Position numbers and translations under genes: made by a program. This document shows positions 53,478 to 63,471 of a stretch of DNA of 64,000 nucleotides, one piece after another (the stretch's first letter is position 1; every line of letters begins with the position of its first letter). The notes beneath the pieces were generated by a model, which worked only from the letters and a program-made list of their open reading frames with translations, made no database searches and had not been told where the DNA came from. This stretch comes from Acidobacteriota bacterium (GTDB lineage: Bacteria > Acidobacteriota > Vicinamibacteria > Vicinamibacterales > CAVVIG01), in contig QHWB01000050.1 in assembly GCA_003222395.1 (NCBI GenBank), positions 1 through 64,000 on the forward strand, read 5' to 3'.

Positions 53478-54982
53478 GCGAGGCCGAGCGCCGCTTGCAG
53501 CACGCGCTCCTCGGATGCAGCGGACGCATCGAACTCCGCCTCGATCCGGCCGCGCCGCATCACGTAAATGCGATCGCTCATGCCGAGCACTTCCGGAAGC
53601 TCCGACGAAATCATCAGGATGCCGGCGCCGGCGTCGGTGAGACGGTTCATGAGCTCGTAGATTTCCACCTTCGCGCCGACGTCGACGCCACGCGTCGGCT
53701 CGTCCATGACGAACAGCTTCGCGTCGGCGGCAAGCGAGCGCGCGAGCACCACCTTCTGCTGCGTGCCGCCGCTCAGCCGCACGACGCGCTCGCCGGCATG
53801 CGGCGTCTTGATGCGCAGCTCGCCCACCCATCGATCCGCTTCGGCGCGCTCGGCGCGCCGCGACACGATGCCGCCGCGCGACCATCGCGCGAGGTTCGGC
53901 AGCCCGATATTCTCACAGACCGACAGCGTCATCACCAATCCATGGCGCTTGCGATCTTCCGGCAGAAAGCCGATGCCGGCGCGGATGGCGCGGCGCGGCG
54001 ACGATGGCGGAACGGGACGCCCGTCCAGCACCACGTTTCCCGCCGACGGCGGATCGGCGCCGATGATGATGCGTGCGAGCTCGGTGCGGCCGGCGCCCAT
54101 CAGTCCGGCGAGGCCGACGATCTCGCCGCGCCGCACGACGAGGCTCACGTCATTGACTACAGGGCCGCCTGATGGTCCGCACAGGTGGTCGATTCGAAGG
54201 AGCTCTTCGCCGATTGCCCCGCGGCGTCTCGGAAAGTGATCCCGCACGTCGCGGTTGGCCATGAGGCGGACGAGATCGCCTGTCGAAACGTCCGACAGCG
54301 TAAACGTGCCGACGTTTCGGCCATCGCGCAGCACGGTGACGCGATCGCCGATTTCGGTCAGCTCGCGCATGCGATGCGAGATGTACACGACGGCGACGCT
54401 GGCCGCGGTGACGCGGCGGATGACGCCGAAGAGCCGATCGATTTCGCGCACGGTCAGCGCAGATGTCGGCTCGTCCATGACGATGACGCGCGCATGGCGG
54501 AACAGCGCCTTGGCGACCTCCACCATCTGCTGCTCGGCGATGCCGAGACGATCGACGCGGCGCTGCGGATCGATGTCGAGCCCGGCGTCGCGAAGGCTCT
54601 GCCGCGCATCGGCTTCGAGGCGCCGGCGATCGATCCAGCCCGCGCGCGACGGCTCGTGGCCGAGCAGGATGTTCTCGGCAACCGTCAGCTGCGGAACGAG
54701 GCTGAGCTCCTGATAAATCGTCGCGATGCCGAGCGCCTGCGCGTCGCGCGGCGATCCGATCGACACCGGCCGGCCGTCGACGGTGATCTCGCCGGCGTCT
54801 CGGCGGTACGCGCCGCTGAGAATCTTCATCAGCGTCGACTTGCCGGCGCCGTTCTCGCCGAGCAGCACGTGCACTTCGCCCGCGCGCAGCGTGAAGTCGA
54901 CGCCGTCGAGCGCGACGACGCCTGGGAATGCTTTCCGGATGCCGCGCATCGACAGGACGGGTGCCGTGGCGGGGTGAGTCAT
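53471..54982 (-). CDS. RbsA-family duplicated ABC ATPase
   Basis: A 503-residue ATPase with two ABC domains. Domain 1 has Walker A GENGAGKS, signature-like LGIAEQQMVEVAKAL, and Walker B VIVMDEPTSAL. Domain 2 has the degenerate Walker A GLMGAGRT, the LSGGTQQKVVLARSL signature and LFVMDEPTRGVDVGA. First gene of the rbsA-rbsC-rbsB-iolG-iolB-phosphatase operon. Its upstream region is a repeat element, so the promoter must lie in or beyond it. Confidence 0.92.
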   Translation of the reverse strand: MTHPATAPVLSMRGIRKAFPGVVALDGVDFTLRAGEVHVLLGENGAGKSTLMKILSGAYRRDAGEITVDGRPVSIGSPRDAQALGIATIYQELSLVPQLTVAENILLGHEPSRAGWIDRRRLEADARQSLRDAGLDIDPQRRVDRLGIAEQQMVEVAKALFRHARVIVMDEPTSALTVREIDRLFGVIRRVTAASVAVVYISHRMRELTEIGDRVTVLRDGRNVGTFTLSDVSTGDLVRLMANRDVRDHFPRRRGAIGEELLRIDHLCGPSGGPVVNDVSLVVRRGEIVGLAGLMGAGRTELARIIIGADPPSAGNVVLDGRPVPPSSPRRAIRAGIGFLPEDRKRHGLVMTLSVCENIGLPNLARWSRGGIVSRRAERAEADRWVGELRIKTPHAGERVVRLSGGTQQKVVLARSLAADAKLFVMDEPTRGVDVGAKVEIYELMNRLTDAGAGILMISSELPEVLGMSDRIYVMRRGRIEAEFDASAASEERVLQAALGLAC

Positions 54983-54984
54983 GA

Positions 54985-55372
54985 CGACACAGAGTTACCC
55001 GAGAGCACAGAGGAAGTTAGCCACCGACACACAGTCGTATAGAGCAAAGCCCACGCAGAGATCGCTGAACACCGGCCTTCGCTCGCTGGCACCCACAAGC
55101 TTCGGCCGGCAAGCGCAGAGTGTGAATGCCGATCGGGTCGACGCGCCGGCCCTGCGTAGCAGACCGCTGGCGGACGAAACAGAATCCGCCGACAAGTCGC
55201 GGACGATCACGCGCGACTCGTCTACGGGATCCGTTTCGCCAGCCTACACCGCTTCGCGGTGCGCCGTCGACCCGAGTCGTCGCTGCGCCTCTGTGTCTCT
55301 GGGGCTGATCGAATCTCCGTGTCTCTCCTGTTCTCCGTGTCGTGTCCTCCGTGTGGTGGGCCGCGAGCGCGC
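54985..55372. repeat. Inverted 'cacagag' repeat element, copy B
   Basis: Left side GACACAGAG/AGCACAGAGG units, centre GTGAATGCCGATCGGGTCGA and CACCGCTTCGCGG, right side CCTCTGTGTCTCTGG and CTCCGTGTCTCTCC. Same core as copy A, with a longer centre. It fills the whole gap between rbsA and the receptor remnant. Confidence 0.82.
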
Positions 55373-55374
55373 GA

Positions 55375-57117
55375 TTAGAAGTTCAGGCGAAACATGAACT
55401 GCATCTGCCGCGCGCTGCCGGTGCCGAAGTCCGGATTCGCCGGCCCGGTGATGCGCCCGAAGCTGGGACCTGATGAGATGTTCACATTCGGGTTCGCGAG
55501 ATTCTGACGGTTGAACAGGTTGAAGATCTCCCACCGCACTTCAACGTTGCGATCCGCGCTCATCGCGAAGCGCCGCGTCAGCGCGAAATCGACCTGCGCC
55601 AGTCCCGGTCCGGTCAACAGGCTGCGCGGCGCGTTGCCCCAGCGGCCGCGAGCCGGCACGGCAAACACCGCCGGATTGATCCAGAGGTCGGGCGATTGTG
55701 CCGACGGCGGGACGAGCGGCACGCCCGGCACCAGGTCGGGACGCTGTTGACTGCCGCTCGTCGAGCTGTTGCCGCTGTTGCCGTCCGGCACGTCGGTACG
55801 CGCGCGCGTCACGAGGATCGTCAGTGGGCGGCCGCTCCGTATCTGGACCAGGCCGGACGCCTGCCACCCTCGCAGCACGCGTCCGGCGAGTCCGTCGACG
55901 GCCTGCGCAAGCGGCAGCTCGTACACCCAATTGGCGATCAGATTGTGCCGTACATCCTGCGCGCTGTCGCCCCAGTCGGCCTGAGGGTCACTCACGTTCT
56001 GCGGCGCATTGGCGTCGCCGCCTCCGATCGAACCGTCGTTCCTCGCCTGCGACAACATGTACTCCAGGCCGACGAGCAGCCCGCGGCTGAATCGACGGCG
56101 CAACAAGACCTGCATCGCGTTGAAGGTGGCTCTTCCGGTGTTCGACTTGATGTCCACCTGACCGAACGAGGGCAGCGGGCGCCGGCCGGTGGCCGGGTCG
56201 ATGACGTTGACGAAGCTCCGCGAGAAGAGATTGTGAGCGCAGCTTCCGATGTAGCCGACCTGCAGGGTGAAATCGCCGCGCAATGCCTGCTGCACATTGG
56301 CGCTGTACTGTTCGACGTACAGATCGTGGCGATGCAGCGCGAGCGCGCGCGGCGAGCGGCCAGATGTCAGCGCCTGTGCAAGGAACGGGTCGATCGGATA
56401 GTTGAGCGTCGCAGCCTGCGTGCGGTCGAGGCCGATGCGATTTCCGGTATGCCGGCGCATCGAAGCGGTCGTTGCGCACGAAATTGTACGCCGTGCCGCG
56501 AAACCGGTTCGTGCGGCCTTCGAGATCAACTGCACGACGCCCCCACCCGCCGATCCCGTTTCCGCCGAATATTGCGACGAGCTGACGCGAAACTCCGCGA
56601 TCGATTCCATGCTGATGATCAGGCGGGCGACGCTTTCCTGCTTCGGGTCTTTCACGCCCGTCGCATCCACGCCATCGAACGTCCAGTTGTTGTCGTCGAC
56701 TAAGCGGCCTACGAAGCGGATGGAGGTGTGCGTGCCGGCGCCCGTGTTAATCGCGCCCGGCGCGAGCATCATCAGGCTCGACCAGTGTCGGCCGTTCAGC
56801 GGCAGCTCTTTGAGCTGCGTCGACTGGACGACGGTGGACAGCTCCGGCGACGTGCGTTCGACGAGAGGCGCCGCGCCGAGCACCGTCACGATCTCCTGCA
56901 CCGGTCCGACTTCCAGCTTGATGTCGAGCGTCCGGCGCTCGCCGACGTCGAGCGTCACGTTTTCGAATCTCGCCGTCTTGAATCCCGAGAGCTCCGCACT
57001 CACGTCGTAGCGCCCCGCCGGCAGGTAGTTGATCACGTAGAGGCCCTGAACCGACGTGATCGCCTCGCGCTCGAGGCCCGTCTCTGCCGACCGGGCCTTC
57101 ACCACGACACCAGGCAT
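55375..57117 (-). pseudogene. TonB-dependent receptor, truncated and internally deleted
   Basis: A 580-residue frame that lacks the signal peptide and starts in a carboxypeptidase-regulatory domain (VVVKARSAETGLEREAITSV). It has a plug start (LNGRHWSSLMMLAPGAINTG, RFVGRLVDDNNWTFDGVDAT). At VVQLISKAARTGFAARRTIS the frame departs from its relatives; another frame nearby has MRNDRFDAPAYR, as expected for the barrel start. It then returns after missing several hundred barrel residues. The C-terminus is intact (FGRITGPANPDFGTGSARQM, then Phe). Intact relative: 57314-60295. Not functional. Confidence 0.75.
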
Positions 57118-57155
57118 GACCCCGCCGCCGGCATCGACTGAAGCGCCGCGCCTGA

Positions 57156-57266
57156 GGGGCGCGCGTACGAGCGCGGTCAGGCGCCCGTCGACGTCGCGCC
57201 GTTTCGCATCGACGGCCTGAACGTGCTGGGCGCCGGCGACGCCTTCGCCGCTGGACTGTTATACGG
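57156..57266 (+). pseudogene. Fragment of an iolC copy
   Basis: About 110 bases matching 61257-61369 of iolC, with about ten substitutions and one 2-base gap. It encodes YERGQAPVDVAPFRI, then LNVLGAGDAFAAGLLYG, including the ATP-binding GAGDAF motif. No start or rest of the gene is present. Confidence 0.88.
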
Positions 57267-57313
57267 AATGAGCTGTCGCCTCCTCTGTCCAAAGCGATCG
57301 CCCGCGCCTGGCA

Positions 57314-60295
57314 TCAGTACTCGACGCGAACCATGAGCTGCATGCGGCGCGGCGTGCCGGTCCCAACCGCTCCAGCGTTCAACACGTTGGTGATGCGACC
57401 GAAGCTCGAGACGGCCGAGATGTTGGCTGCGGGGTTGGCGAAGATTGGTCGGTTGAACAGGTTGAACGCCTCGGCCCGGACCTTCACATTCATCTTTCCG
57501 CCGACTGGAGTGGTCTTTTCGAGCGCGCTGTCGACTTCCCAGAACCCGGGACCGCGAGCGACGTTTCGGCCAAGATTGCCCCATGTTCCTTTCGCCGGTA
57601 CGGCAAAGGCGGCGGGATTGAACCAGTTGGTAATCGGCTGATCCGTCGTGTAGATCGGTACTCCCGGAACCAGATCCGGCCGCTGATTCCTGTTGTTGCC
57701 GTCCAGCATGTCCGCCGCTTTGCGGGTGACGGTAATGTTCACCGGAAGCCCGGTCCTGGCCGACAGAATTCCGCTCACCTGCCACCCGCCGATCAGGTTT
57801 CCCGCGGCGCCTTTCGCATTCCAATGGGTCCGCCCCGGGCCGATCGGAAGCTGGTACACCGAATTCATCACGACATTGTGTCGAACGTCGAAGTTTGCGC
57901 TGCTGCGATCGCATTCACGGCACGACGCATTTTCGACCTGCGCGGTTTCGCCGGTTCCGACCGAGCCGTCGGCGATCGCGTGCGACCAGATGTACTGCGT
58001 CTGCCACAGCCACCCGCTCGTGAACGACCGCTGCAGCGACGCGACGAAACTATGGAAGCTGCTGTTGCTGTCGTTGTACTTGATTTGGAACTGACCGAAC
58101 TGTGGAATCGGTCGTTTGCCGGTGATCGGATCCTTGAGGTTGACCTGACGGCCGCCAAAGAGATTGCGCCCGACGCTGCCGATGTATCCGACCTGACCGG
58201 TGAAGTTATGCGCGACCTGCCGCTGGATCAGAAGGTCCCAGTTCTCGTAGTAGCCATCCTTCCGAGATCGGTCGATCCCCTTGGGGCTGGCACCTCGATC
58301 CTGCAGCAGTCCGAGAAACGGCGTGAGCGGATACGACAGATTGGAAACGTCCGCCGACGACAACGCAAATCGGGCCGCCGTGCTCTCGTGCGGATCGCTG
58401 AAGTCGTCGTTCTGGTTCGGACTGTAGTAGACCCCGAATCCGCTGCGGATGGTCGTTCTCCCGTCGGCTCCGCCGGGTACCCACGCGACGCTCAGACGCG
58501 GCGCGAAGTTATTGCGATCGGGCGAATACATCGGCGTGCCCGCGGGGCAGAATCCGCCGCACGCGAAGTCGACGACCGCGATGTGGCCGCTCGCCTCACT
58601 CATGACGGAGTAGTACTCGTAACGCACGCCCAGGTTCAGCGTGAGATTGGGACGAACCTTGAACTGATCCTGCGCGTATCCCATCCAGAAGCTACGACGC
58701 ATCTGGCCGACGCCCAACAGACCATCCACACCGACCGAGTCGATTCGATTGTTCACGAAATCGTTCGGGCTGTTGAACGCGATGGTGGTCAGGGCGATGC
58801 CGACGCTTGTGTTGTCCAGCAGAATGCGCCTGACGTCCGCGCCCATCTTGACCGTGTGGCGTCCTCTGATGATGCTGAGATTGTCGCTCCAGGAAAACGT
58901 CGTCCCGACCTCCAGGTCGAGTTGGTCCGGACTCAGATCGGTGAAACCGGGCACGCTCTGCACGGCAACCGGAGCGGTCCCGAGCACCGGGTGGCGGAAG
59001 GGGGAACGGTTCATTCCGAATTTCGTTTCGTTGACGGCGTAGTCGGAGAACACGTGCATCGCCTGGACCACGAGATTCGAGGGGCGAATGGACTCGGTGT
59101 CTCGCGAGCCTATCGAATCGAACGGCTTGTCGATGAACGCGTCGTCGATGTTGTAGCGAACGAACAGCGACGTGCGATCGGTGGCGGTGTGGTCGACGCG
59201 GGCAGTCACGCTGTTCTCGCGAACCGAATTGACGCCGGCAGCAGTATAGAGGTCCGTGCTGGCATCGACGGGCGTCTGGCCAATCGGCCAGGCATCGAGA
59301 ATCGGTTTGAGAACCGGAGAGCTCGCGAGTACTTTGGATCGAAATGCCGCGTTCGGCACGAAGCCGACGACGGTCTGCGTCAGGCTCTGTCGGATGCCTT
59401 CGTAATTCACGAAGAAGAACGTGCGATTCCTCGCAATCGGTCCGCCGAGGTTCGCACCGAACTGGTTCATGCGGAACGGAGGGATCTCCGAGGGGTCGAA
59501 CGGCGAGCGCGCATCCAGCGCGTTGTCGCGAAAGAACTCGAAGGTTGCACCGTGAAGAACGTTCGTGCCGGTCTTCGAGACGGCGTTCACCTGCGCGCCG
59601 CCGGACGCGCCGCTTTCGGCCGTGTACACGGCCGACTCCACTCGAAACTCCGCGATCGATTCGAGCGAAATGTTCAGGCGCGCATCAGCCTTCTGACTTT
59701 GCTCCTGGACGCCGGTCGCATCGATGCCGTCGAAGGTGAAGTTGTTGTCGTCGCGTCCCCGTCCGACGAATCGGATGTCGCGTTGGCCGCCGCTGCCGGC
59801 ATTGATGGCGCCCGGGGCGAGCGTCTCGAGCGTGGCCCAGTTGCGGCCGTTGATCGGAATGTCGTCGAGCTGCTGGTGCTCGAGAACCGCTCCCACCCGC
59901 GCGTTGGTGGTTTCGAGCGGCGCAACGGTGGCCTCTACTTGAAGCTCTTCCGAGACGGTTCCTAATTGAAGTTCCGCATCCATGGTACGAGTCTCGCCGA
60001 CGAACAGCTGGATCCCAGTGACTTCGAATGTGCGAAATCCCGCACGGGAGATCGTGACGTCGTACGTTCCGATCGGTAAACCGGTGATGCTGTAAATCCC
60101 CGTCGGCCCCGTGTTCGCGGCTCTCTTGAGACCGGTCTCGCGTGAGACGACTTCGACACGTGCGTCCGCAACGACCGCTCGACTCGAGTCCATAACGGTC
60201 CCATTCAGGTTCGCCCGATCGACTTGCCCGTAGACAACGACGCCGCTAAACAGGGCGAGAATCGTCGCCAGTGCGAGCTCGGTGCGTGTTGCCAT
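57314..60295 (-). CDS. TonB-dependent receptor, inositol locus
   Basis: A 993-residue outer-membrane receptor. ATG 60295 lies near AGGAGG and gives a signal peptide (ATRTELALATILALFSGVVV). The CarbopepD-like domain (NLNGTVMDSSRAVVADARVE) is followed by a plug (INGRNWATLETLAPGAINAG, RDDNNFTFDGIDATGV) and a full barrel. It ends ...RMQLMVRVEY. Located between the inositol ABC operon and iolC, so it probably imports inositol or an inositol conjugate across the outer membrane; this is inferred from context. Confidence 0.88.
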   Translation of the reverse strand: MATRTELALATILALFSGVVVYGQVDRANLNGTVMDSSRAVVADARVEVVSRETGLKRAANTGPTGIYSITGLPIGTYDVTISRAGFRTFEVTGIQLFVGETRTMDAELQLGTVSEELQVEATVAPLETTNARVGAVLEHQQLDDIPINGRNWATLETLAPGAINAGSGGQRDIRFVGRGRDDNNFTFDGIDATGVQEQSQKADARLNISLESIAEFRVESAVYTAESGASGGAQVNAVSKTGTNVLHGATFEFFRDNALDARSPFDPSEIPPFRMNQFGANLGGPIARNRTFFFVNYEGIRQSLTQTVVGFVPNAAFRSKVLASSPVLKPILDAWPIGQTPVDASTDLYTAAGVNSVRENSVTARVDHTATDRTSLFVRYNIDDAFIDKPFDSIGSRDTESIRPSNLVVQAMHVFSDYAVNETKFGMNRSPFRHPVLGTAPVAVQSVPGFTDLSPDQLDLEVGTTFSWSDNLSIIRGRHTVKMGADVRRILLDNTSVGIALTTIAFNSPNDFVNNRIDSVGVDGLLGVGQMRRSFWMGYAQDQFKVRPNLTLNLGVRYEYYSVMSEASGHIAVVDFACGGFCPAGTPMYSPDRNNFAPRLSVAWVPGGADGRTTIRSGFGVYYSPNQNDDFSDPHESTAARFALSSADVSNLSYPLTPFLGLLQDRGASPKGIDRSRKDGYYENWDLLIQRQVAHNFTGQVGYIGSVGRNLFGGRQVNLKDPITGKRPIPQFGQFQIKYNDSNSSFHSFVASLQRSFTSGWLWQTQYIWSHAIADGSVGTGETAQVENASCRECDRSSANFDVRHNVVMNSVYQLPIGPGRTHWNAKGAAGNLIGGWQVSGILSARTGLPVNITVTRKAADMLDGNNRNQRPDLVPGVPIYTTDQPITNWFNPAAFAVPAKGTWGNLGRNVARGPGFWEVDSALEKTTPVGGKMNVKVRAEAFNLFNRPIFANPAANISAVSSFGRITNVLNAGAVGTGTPRRMQLMVRVEY

Positions 60296-60554
60296 GGAGT
60301 AACCTCCTGAAACGTCGACCCTGCGGTCGAACGTCATCCCACGACTCGTTTGCGGCGCGTGAATTGTGCATCGGCGCGATGTGCGACGACATCGGTCCCT
60401 CCAGCGAAGCGGTTCGCTCGGCGAATTCGGGAGGAATGCCGGTTTCGCGGCGTTCTTACGCCATTGCGATGAGGCAAGTCAAACTATCACCGATGTGGCT
60501 TTGCTGAAACATAAGCGTGTTGTTAAACTTTCGTCGCAGCAGCCTGGGCCGCAC
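60296..60554. promoter_or_regulatory. Divergent control region of receptor and iolC
   Basis: About 260 bases between divergent genes, more AT-rich near 60475-60535 (AACTATCACCGATG, GAAACATAAGCGTGTTGTTA). Promoters for both directions are expected here. No operator palindrome could be defined with confidence. Confidence 0.5.
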
Positions 60555-61532
60555 GTGGCGCACCGCTTCGACATCCTCACGATGGGCCGCAGTTCGATCG
60601 ACTTGTACGCGCACCAGATCGGTGTGCCCATCACGTCGGTCACGAGCTTCGATGCGTACGTCGGCGGGTGTCCGACGAACATCGCCGTCGGCGTCCGCCG
60701 CCTCGGTCTGCGATCGGCGCTGCTGACCGCGGTCGGCGACGATCAGGTCGGCGACTTCGTCCTGAGTTTTCTCACTCGCGAGGACGTCGACGTCAGCGCC
60801 ACGCCGCGCAAGCGCGGAAAGCGCACCAGTGCGGTCGTCCTCACGATCCAGCCGCCGGACGCGTTTCCGCTGACGTTCTATCGCGAGGGCTGCGCCGATC
60901 GCGAACTGTCGCCGGAGGACGTCGACCGCGCGCCCCTCGCCGAGTCGGCAATCGTCGTCCTCACCGGGACCGGCCTCAGCCACGAGCCCGCGCGCGCGGC
61001 GACAATGTACGCGGCCCGTCGCGCGCGTGCCGCAGGATCGCGCGTCGTGGTCGATCTCGACTATCGCGCCGATCAGTGGCGCAGCCGCGAGGAGTACGAG
61101 TCGCAGGTCCTGCGGCTCGTCTCGCATGCGCACCTGGCGATCGGCACGGAAGACGAGCTCGCGGCCGCGACCGACGAGCGGGGACGCGCCGCCGCCGGCG
61201 CCGATCGGCTGCTCGCGGGCGGTCCGGACGCGTTCGTCCTGAAGCGCGGCGCCGAAGGGGCGCGCGTGTACGAGCGCGGTCAAGCGCCCGTCGACGTCGC
61301 ACCGTTTCGCATCGAAGTCCTGAACGTGCTAGGCGCCGGCGACGCGTTTGCCGCCGGACTCTTGTACGGGCTGCGCCGCGGCTGGACGCTCGCTCGCGCG
61401 GCGCGCGTCGGCAACGCGACCGGCGCAATCATCGTCACGCGCCACGGCTGCGCCAATTTCATGCCAACGTGGCCCGAGGTCGAGGCGTTCGTCGCCTCGC
61501 ATGGAGGATGGACGTGCGAACCTGCCGCCTGA
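60555..61532 (+). CDS. iolC: 5-dehydro-2-deoxygluconokinase
   Basis: A 325-residue PfkB-family kinase that phosphorylates 5-dehydro-2-deoxygluconate. It starts at GTG 60555 (AHRFDILTMGRSSIDLYAHQ), with an in-frame TTG at 60501 as an alternative. FDAYVGGCPTNIAVGVRRLG and VLNVLGAGDAFAAGLLYGLR are the two family signatures. It overlaps iolD by 25 bases. Family length about 320-330. Confidence 0.9.
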   Translation: MAHRFDILTMGRSSIDLYAHQIGVPITSVTSFDAYVGGCPTNIAVGVRRLGLRSALLTAVGDDQVGDFVLSFLTREDVDVSATPRKRGKRTSAVVLTIQPPDAFPLTFYREGCADRELSPEDVDRAPLAESAIVVLTGTGLSHEPARAATMYAARRARAAGSRVVVDLDYRADQWRSREEYESQVLRLVSHAHLAIGTEDELAAATDERGRAAAGADRLLAGGPDAFVLKRGAEGARVYERGQAPVDVAPFRIEVLNVLGAGDAFAAGLLYGLRRGWTLARAARVGNATGAIIVTRHGCANFMPTWPEVEAFVASHGGWTCEPAA

Positions 61533-63376
61533 CCGTCGGTCAGGCGCTCGTGGAATTCCTGATCGCGCAGCGCAGCGCGCGCGACGGCCGGACGCAACCG
61601 GTGTTCGCCGGCGTGTTCGGCATCTTCGGCCACGGCAACGTCGCCGGGCTCGGCGAAGCGCTCCTCGCCGCGCGCGATCGCCTGCGCTTCGTCGTGCCGC
61701 GCAACGAGCAGGCGATGGTGCATACCGCGGCGGCGTTCGCCAAGATGCGCAACCGGCTGCAGACGCTCGCGTGCACGACGTCGATCGGTCCGGGCGCGAC
61801 GAACATGCTGACCGCCGCCGCCGGCGCGACGATCAATCGCCTGCCGGTGCTGCTGCTGCCGGGCGACATCTTCGCGACGCGCCGCGCCGCGCCGGTCCTG
61901 CAGCAGCTCGAGTCGCCGGCCTCGCTCGATCAGTCGGTGAACGACTGCTTCAGGCCGGTGTCGAAGTTCTGGGATCGCATCAATCGTCCCGAGCAGCTTG
62001 CGGCGTCGCTCGTCGAAGCGATGCGGGTCCTGATGTCGCCGGGCGAGACGGGCGCCGTCACGCTGGCGCTGCCGCAGGACGTGCAGGCCGAGGCCTTCGA
62101 TTTCCCCGAAGAGTTGTTCGCACCGCGAACGTGGATTGTGCCGCGGCTGCGCGCCGACGTCGCGCAGCTCGACGCCGCGGCGGCGAAGCTGAAATCGGCG
62201 GCGCGGCCGCTGATCGTGGCCGGCGGCGGCGTCATCTACAGCGAGGCGACCGGCGCGCTGCGCGATTTCGCCGGGCGGACCGGCATTGCCGTCGCCGAAA
62301 CGCAGGCCGGCAAGGGAGCGCTGCCGTTCGATCATCCGCAGTCGGCGGGTGCCGTCGGCGTCACGGGCACGCTCACCGCGAACCGCCTTGCGCGCGACGC
62401 CGATGTCGTGCTCGTCGTCGGATCGCGCCTCAGCGACTTCACGACCGCATCGAACAGCGCGTTCGCCAATCCCGACGTCGCGTTCATCGCGATCAACGTC
62501 GCGGAGGTCGATGCGCACAAACGCAATGCGCTCGCGATCGTCGGCGACGCGCGCGTCGCGCTCGAAGAGCTCGCGGACCGCATGGCCGGGTATTGCGCCC
62601 CGGACGGGTACGCGCGCTCGCTGCGCGAGTGGAAAGCCGAATGGGAAGCGGAAACCGATCGCCTCTTTCGGGGACAGTCGACGCCGACGCTGACGCAGGC
62701 CGAAGTGATCGGCGTGCTCAACGCCGCGCTCGATCCGCGCGATGTCATCGTCTGCGCCGCCGGGAGCCTTCCCGGCGACCTGCACAAACTGTGGCGCACG
62801 CGCGACGAGAAGGGTTATCACCTCGAGTACGGCTACTCGTGCATGGGATACGAAATCGCGGGCGGCCTCGGCGTGAAGATGGCGGCGCCCGACCGTGAGG
62901 TCGTCGTCCTCGTCGGCGACGGATCGTATCTGATGATGGCGCAGGAGCTGGTCACCGCCGTGCAGGAAGGGATCAAGCTCACGGTCGTTCTCCTCGACAA
63001 CCACGGCTTCTCGAGCATCGGCGGGCTGTCGGAGTCGGTCGGCTGCGGCGGATTCGGCACCGAGTATCGCCGCCGCTCGGCCAGCGGTCAGCTCGACGGC
63101 GATCACCTGTCGGTCGACTTCGCCGCCAACGCGGCGTCGCTCGGCGCGCGGGTGATCGCAGCCGGGGATCGCGCGTCGCTGTCCGGCGCGATCGCCGAGG
63201 CGCGCGCGAGCCGCGAGACGACCGTCGTCGTCGTGCCGGTCGATCGGAACGCGCGCGTCGGCGGCTACGAGTGCTGGTGGGACGTGCCGGTCGCCGAAAC
63301 ATCGACGCTCGAATCGGTCCGCCGCGCGCGGCAGCAGTACGACCGGGCGCGCGCGCGTCAGCGGCATCTTTTGTGA
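61508..63376 (+). CDS. iolD: 3D-(3,5/4)-trihydroxycyclohexane-1,2-dione hydrolase
   Basis: A 622-residue thiamine-diphosphate enzyme that opens the inositol ring intermediate. LTVGQALVEFLIAQRSARDG start, VFGIFGHGNVAGLGEAL with the family FGIFGHGN, SLDQSVNDCFRPVSKFWDRI, TQAGKGALPFDHPQSAGAVG, and the ThDP motif GDGSYLMMAQELVTAVQEGI ... LLDNHGFSSIG. ATG 61508 overlaps iolC, implying translational coupling. Confidence 0.93.
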   Translation: MDVRTCRLTVGQALVEFLIAQRSARDGRTQPVFAGVFGIFGHGNVAGLGEALLAARDRLRFVVPRNEQAMVHTAAAFAKMRNRLQTLACTTSIGPGATNMLTAAAGATINRLPVLLLPGDIFATRRAAPVLQQLESPASLDQSVNDCFRPVSKFWDRINRPEQLAASLVEAMRVLMSPGETGAVTLALPQDVQAEAFDFPEELFAPRTWIVPRLRADVAQLDAAAAKLKSAARPLIVAGGGVIYSEATGALRDFAGRTGIAVAETQAGKGALPFDHPQSAGAVGVTGTLTANRLARDADVVLVVGSRLSDFTTASNSAFANPDVAFIAINVAEVDAHKRNALAIVGDARVALEELADRMAGYCAPDGYARSLREWKAEWEAETDRLFRGQSTPTLTQAEVIGVLNAALDPRDVIVCAAGSLPGDLHKLWRTRDEKGYHLEYGYSCMGYEIAGGLGVKMAAPDREVVVLVGDGSYLMMAQELVTAVQEGIKLTVVLLDNHGFSSIGGLSESVGCGGFGTEYRRRSASGQLDGDHLSVDFAANAASLGARVIAAGDRASLSGAIAEARASRETTVVVVPVDRNARVGGYECWWDVPVAETSTLESVRRARQQYDRARARQRHLL

Positions 63377-63471
63377 AATCGGGTAATTGGATAATTGAGT
63401 AATCTGGTAGTTTCAATTACCCGATTACCCGATCACCCGATTACTCGATTACCCGATTACCCGATCACCCG
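63377..63471. repeat. Tandem 'attacccg' repeat with inverted head
   Basis: GGGTAATTGGATAATTGAGTAAT at the left is opposed by about ten direct units of the type GATTACCCG, GATCACCCG or GATTACTCG up to the next start codon. The whole gap between iolD and the next gene is this array. Confidence 0.9.

Noticed and set aside
63377-63471. The tandem array before iolE as a CRISPR array
   Set aside because: Units are about nine bases with no spacers of constant length and no cas genes.
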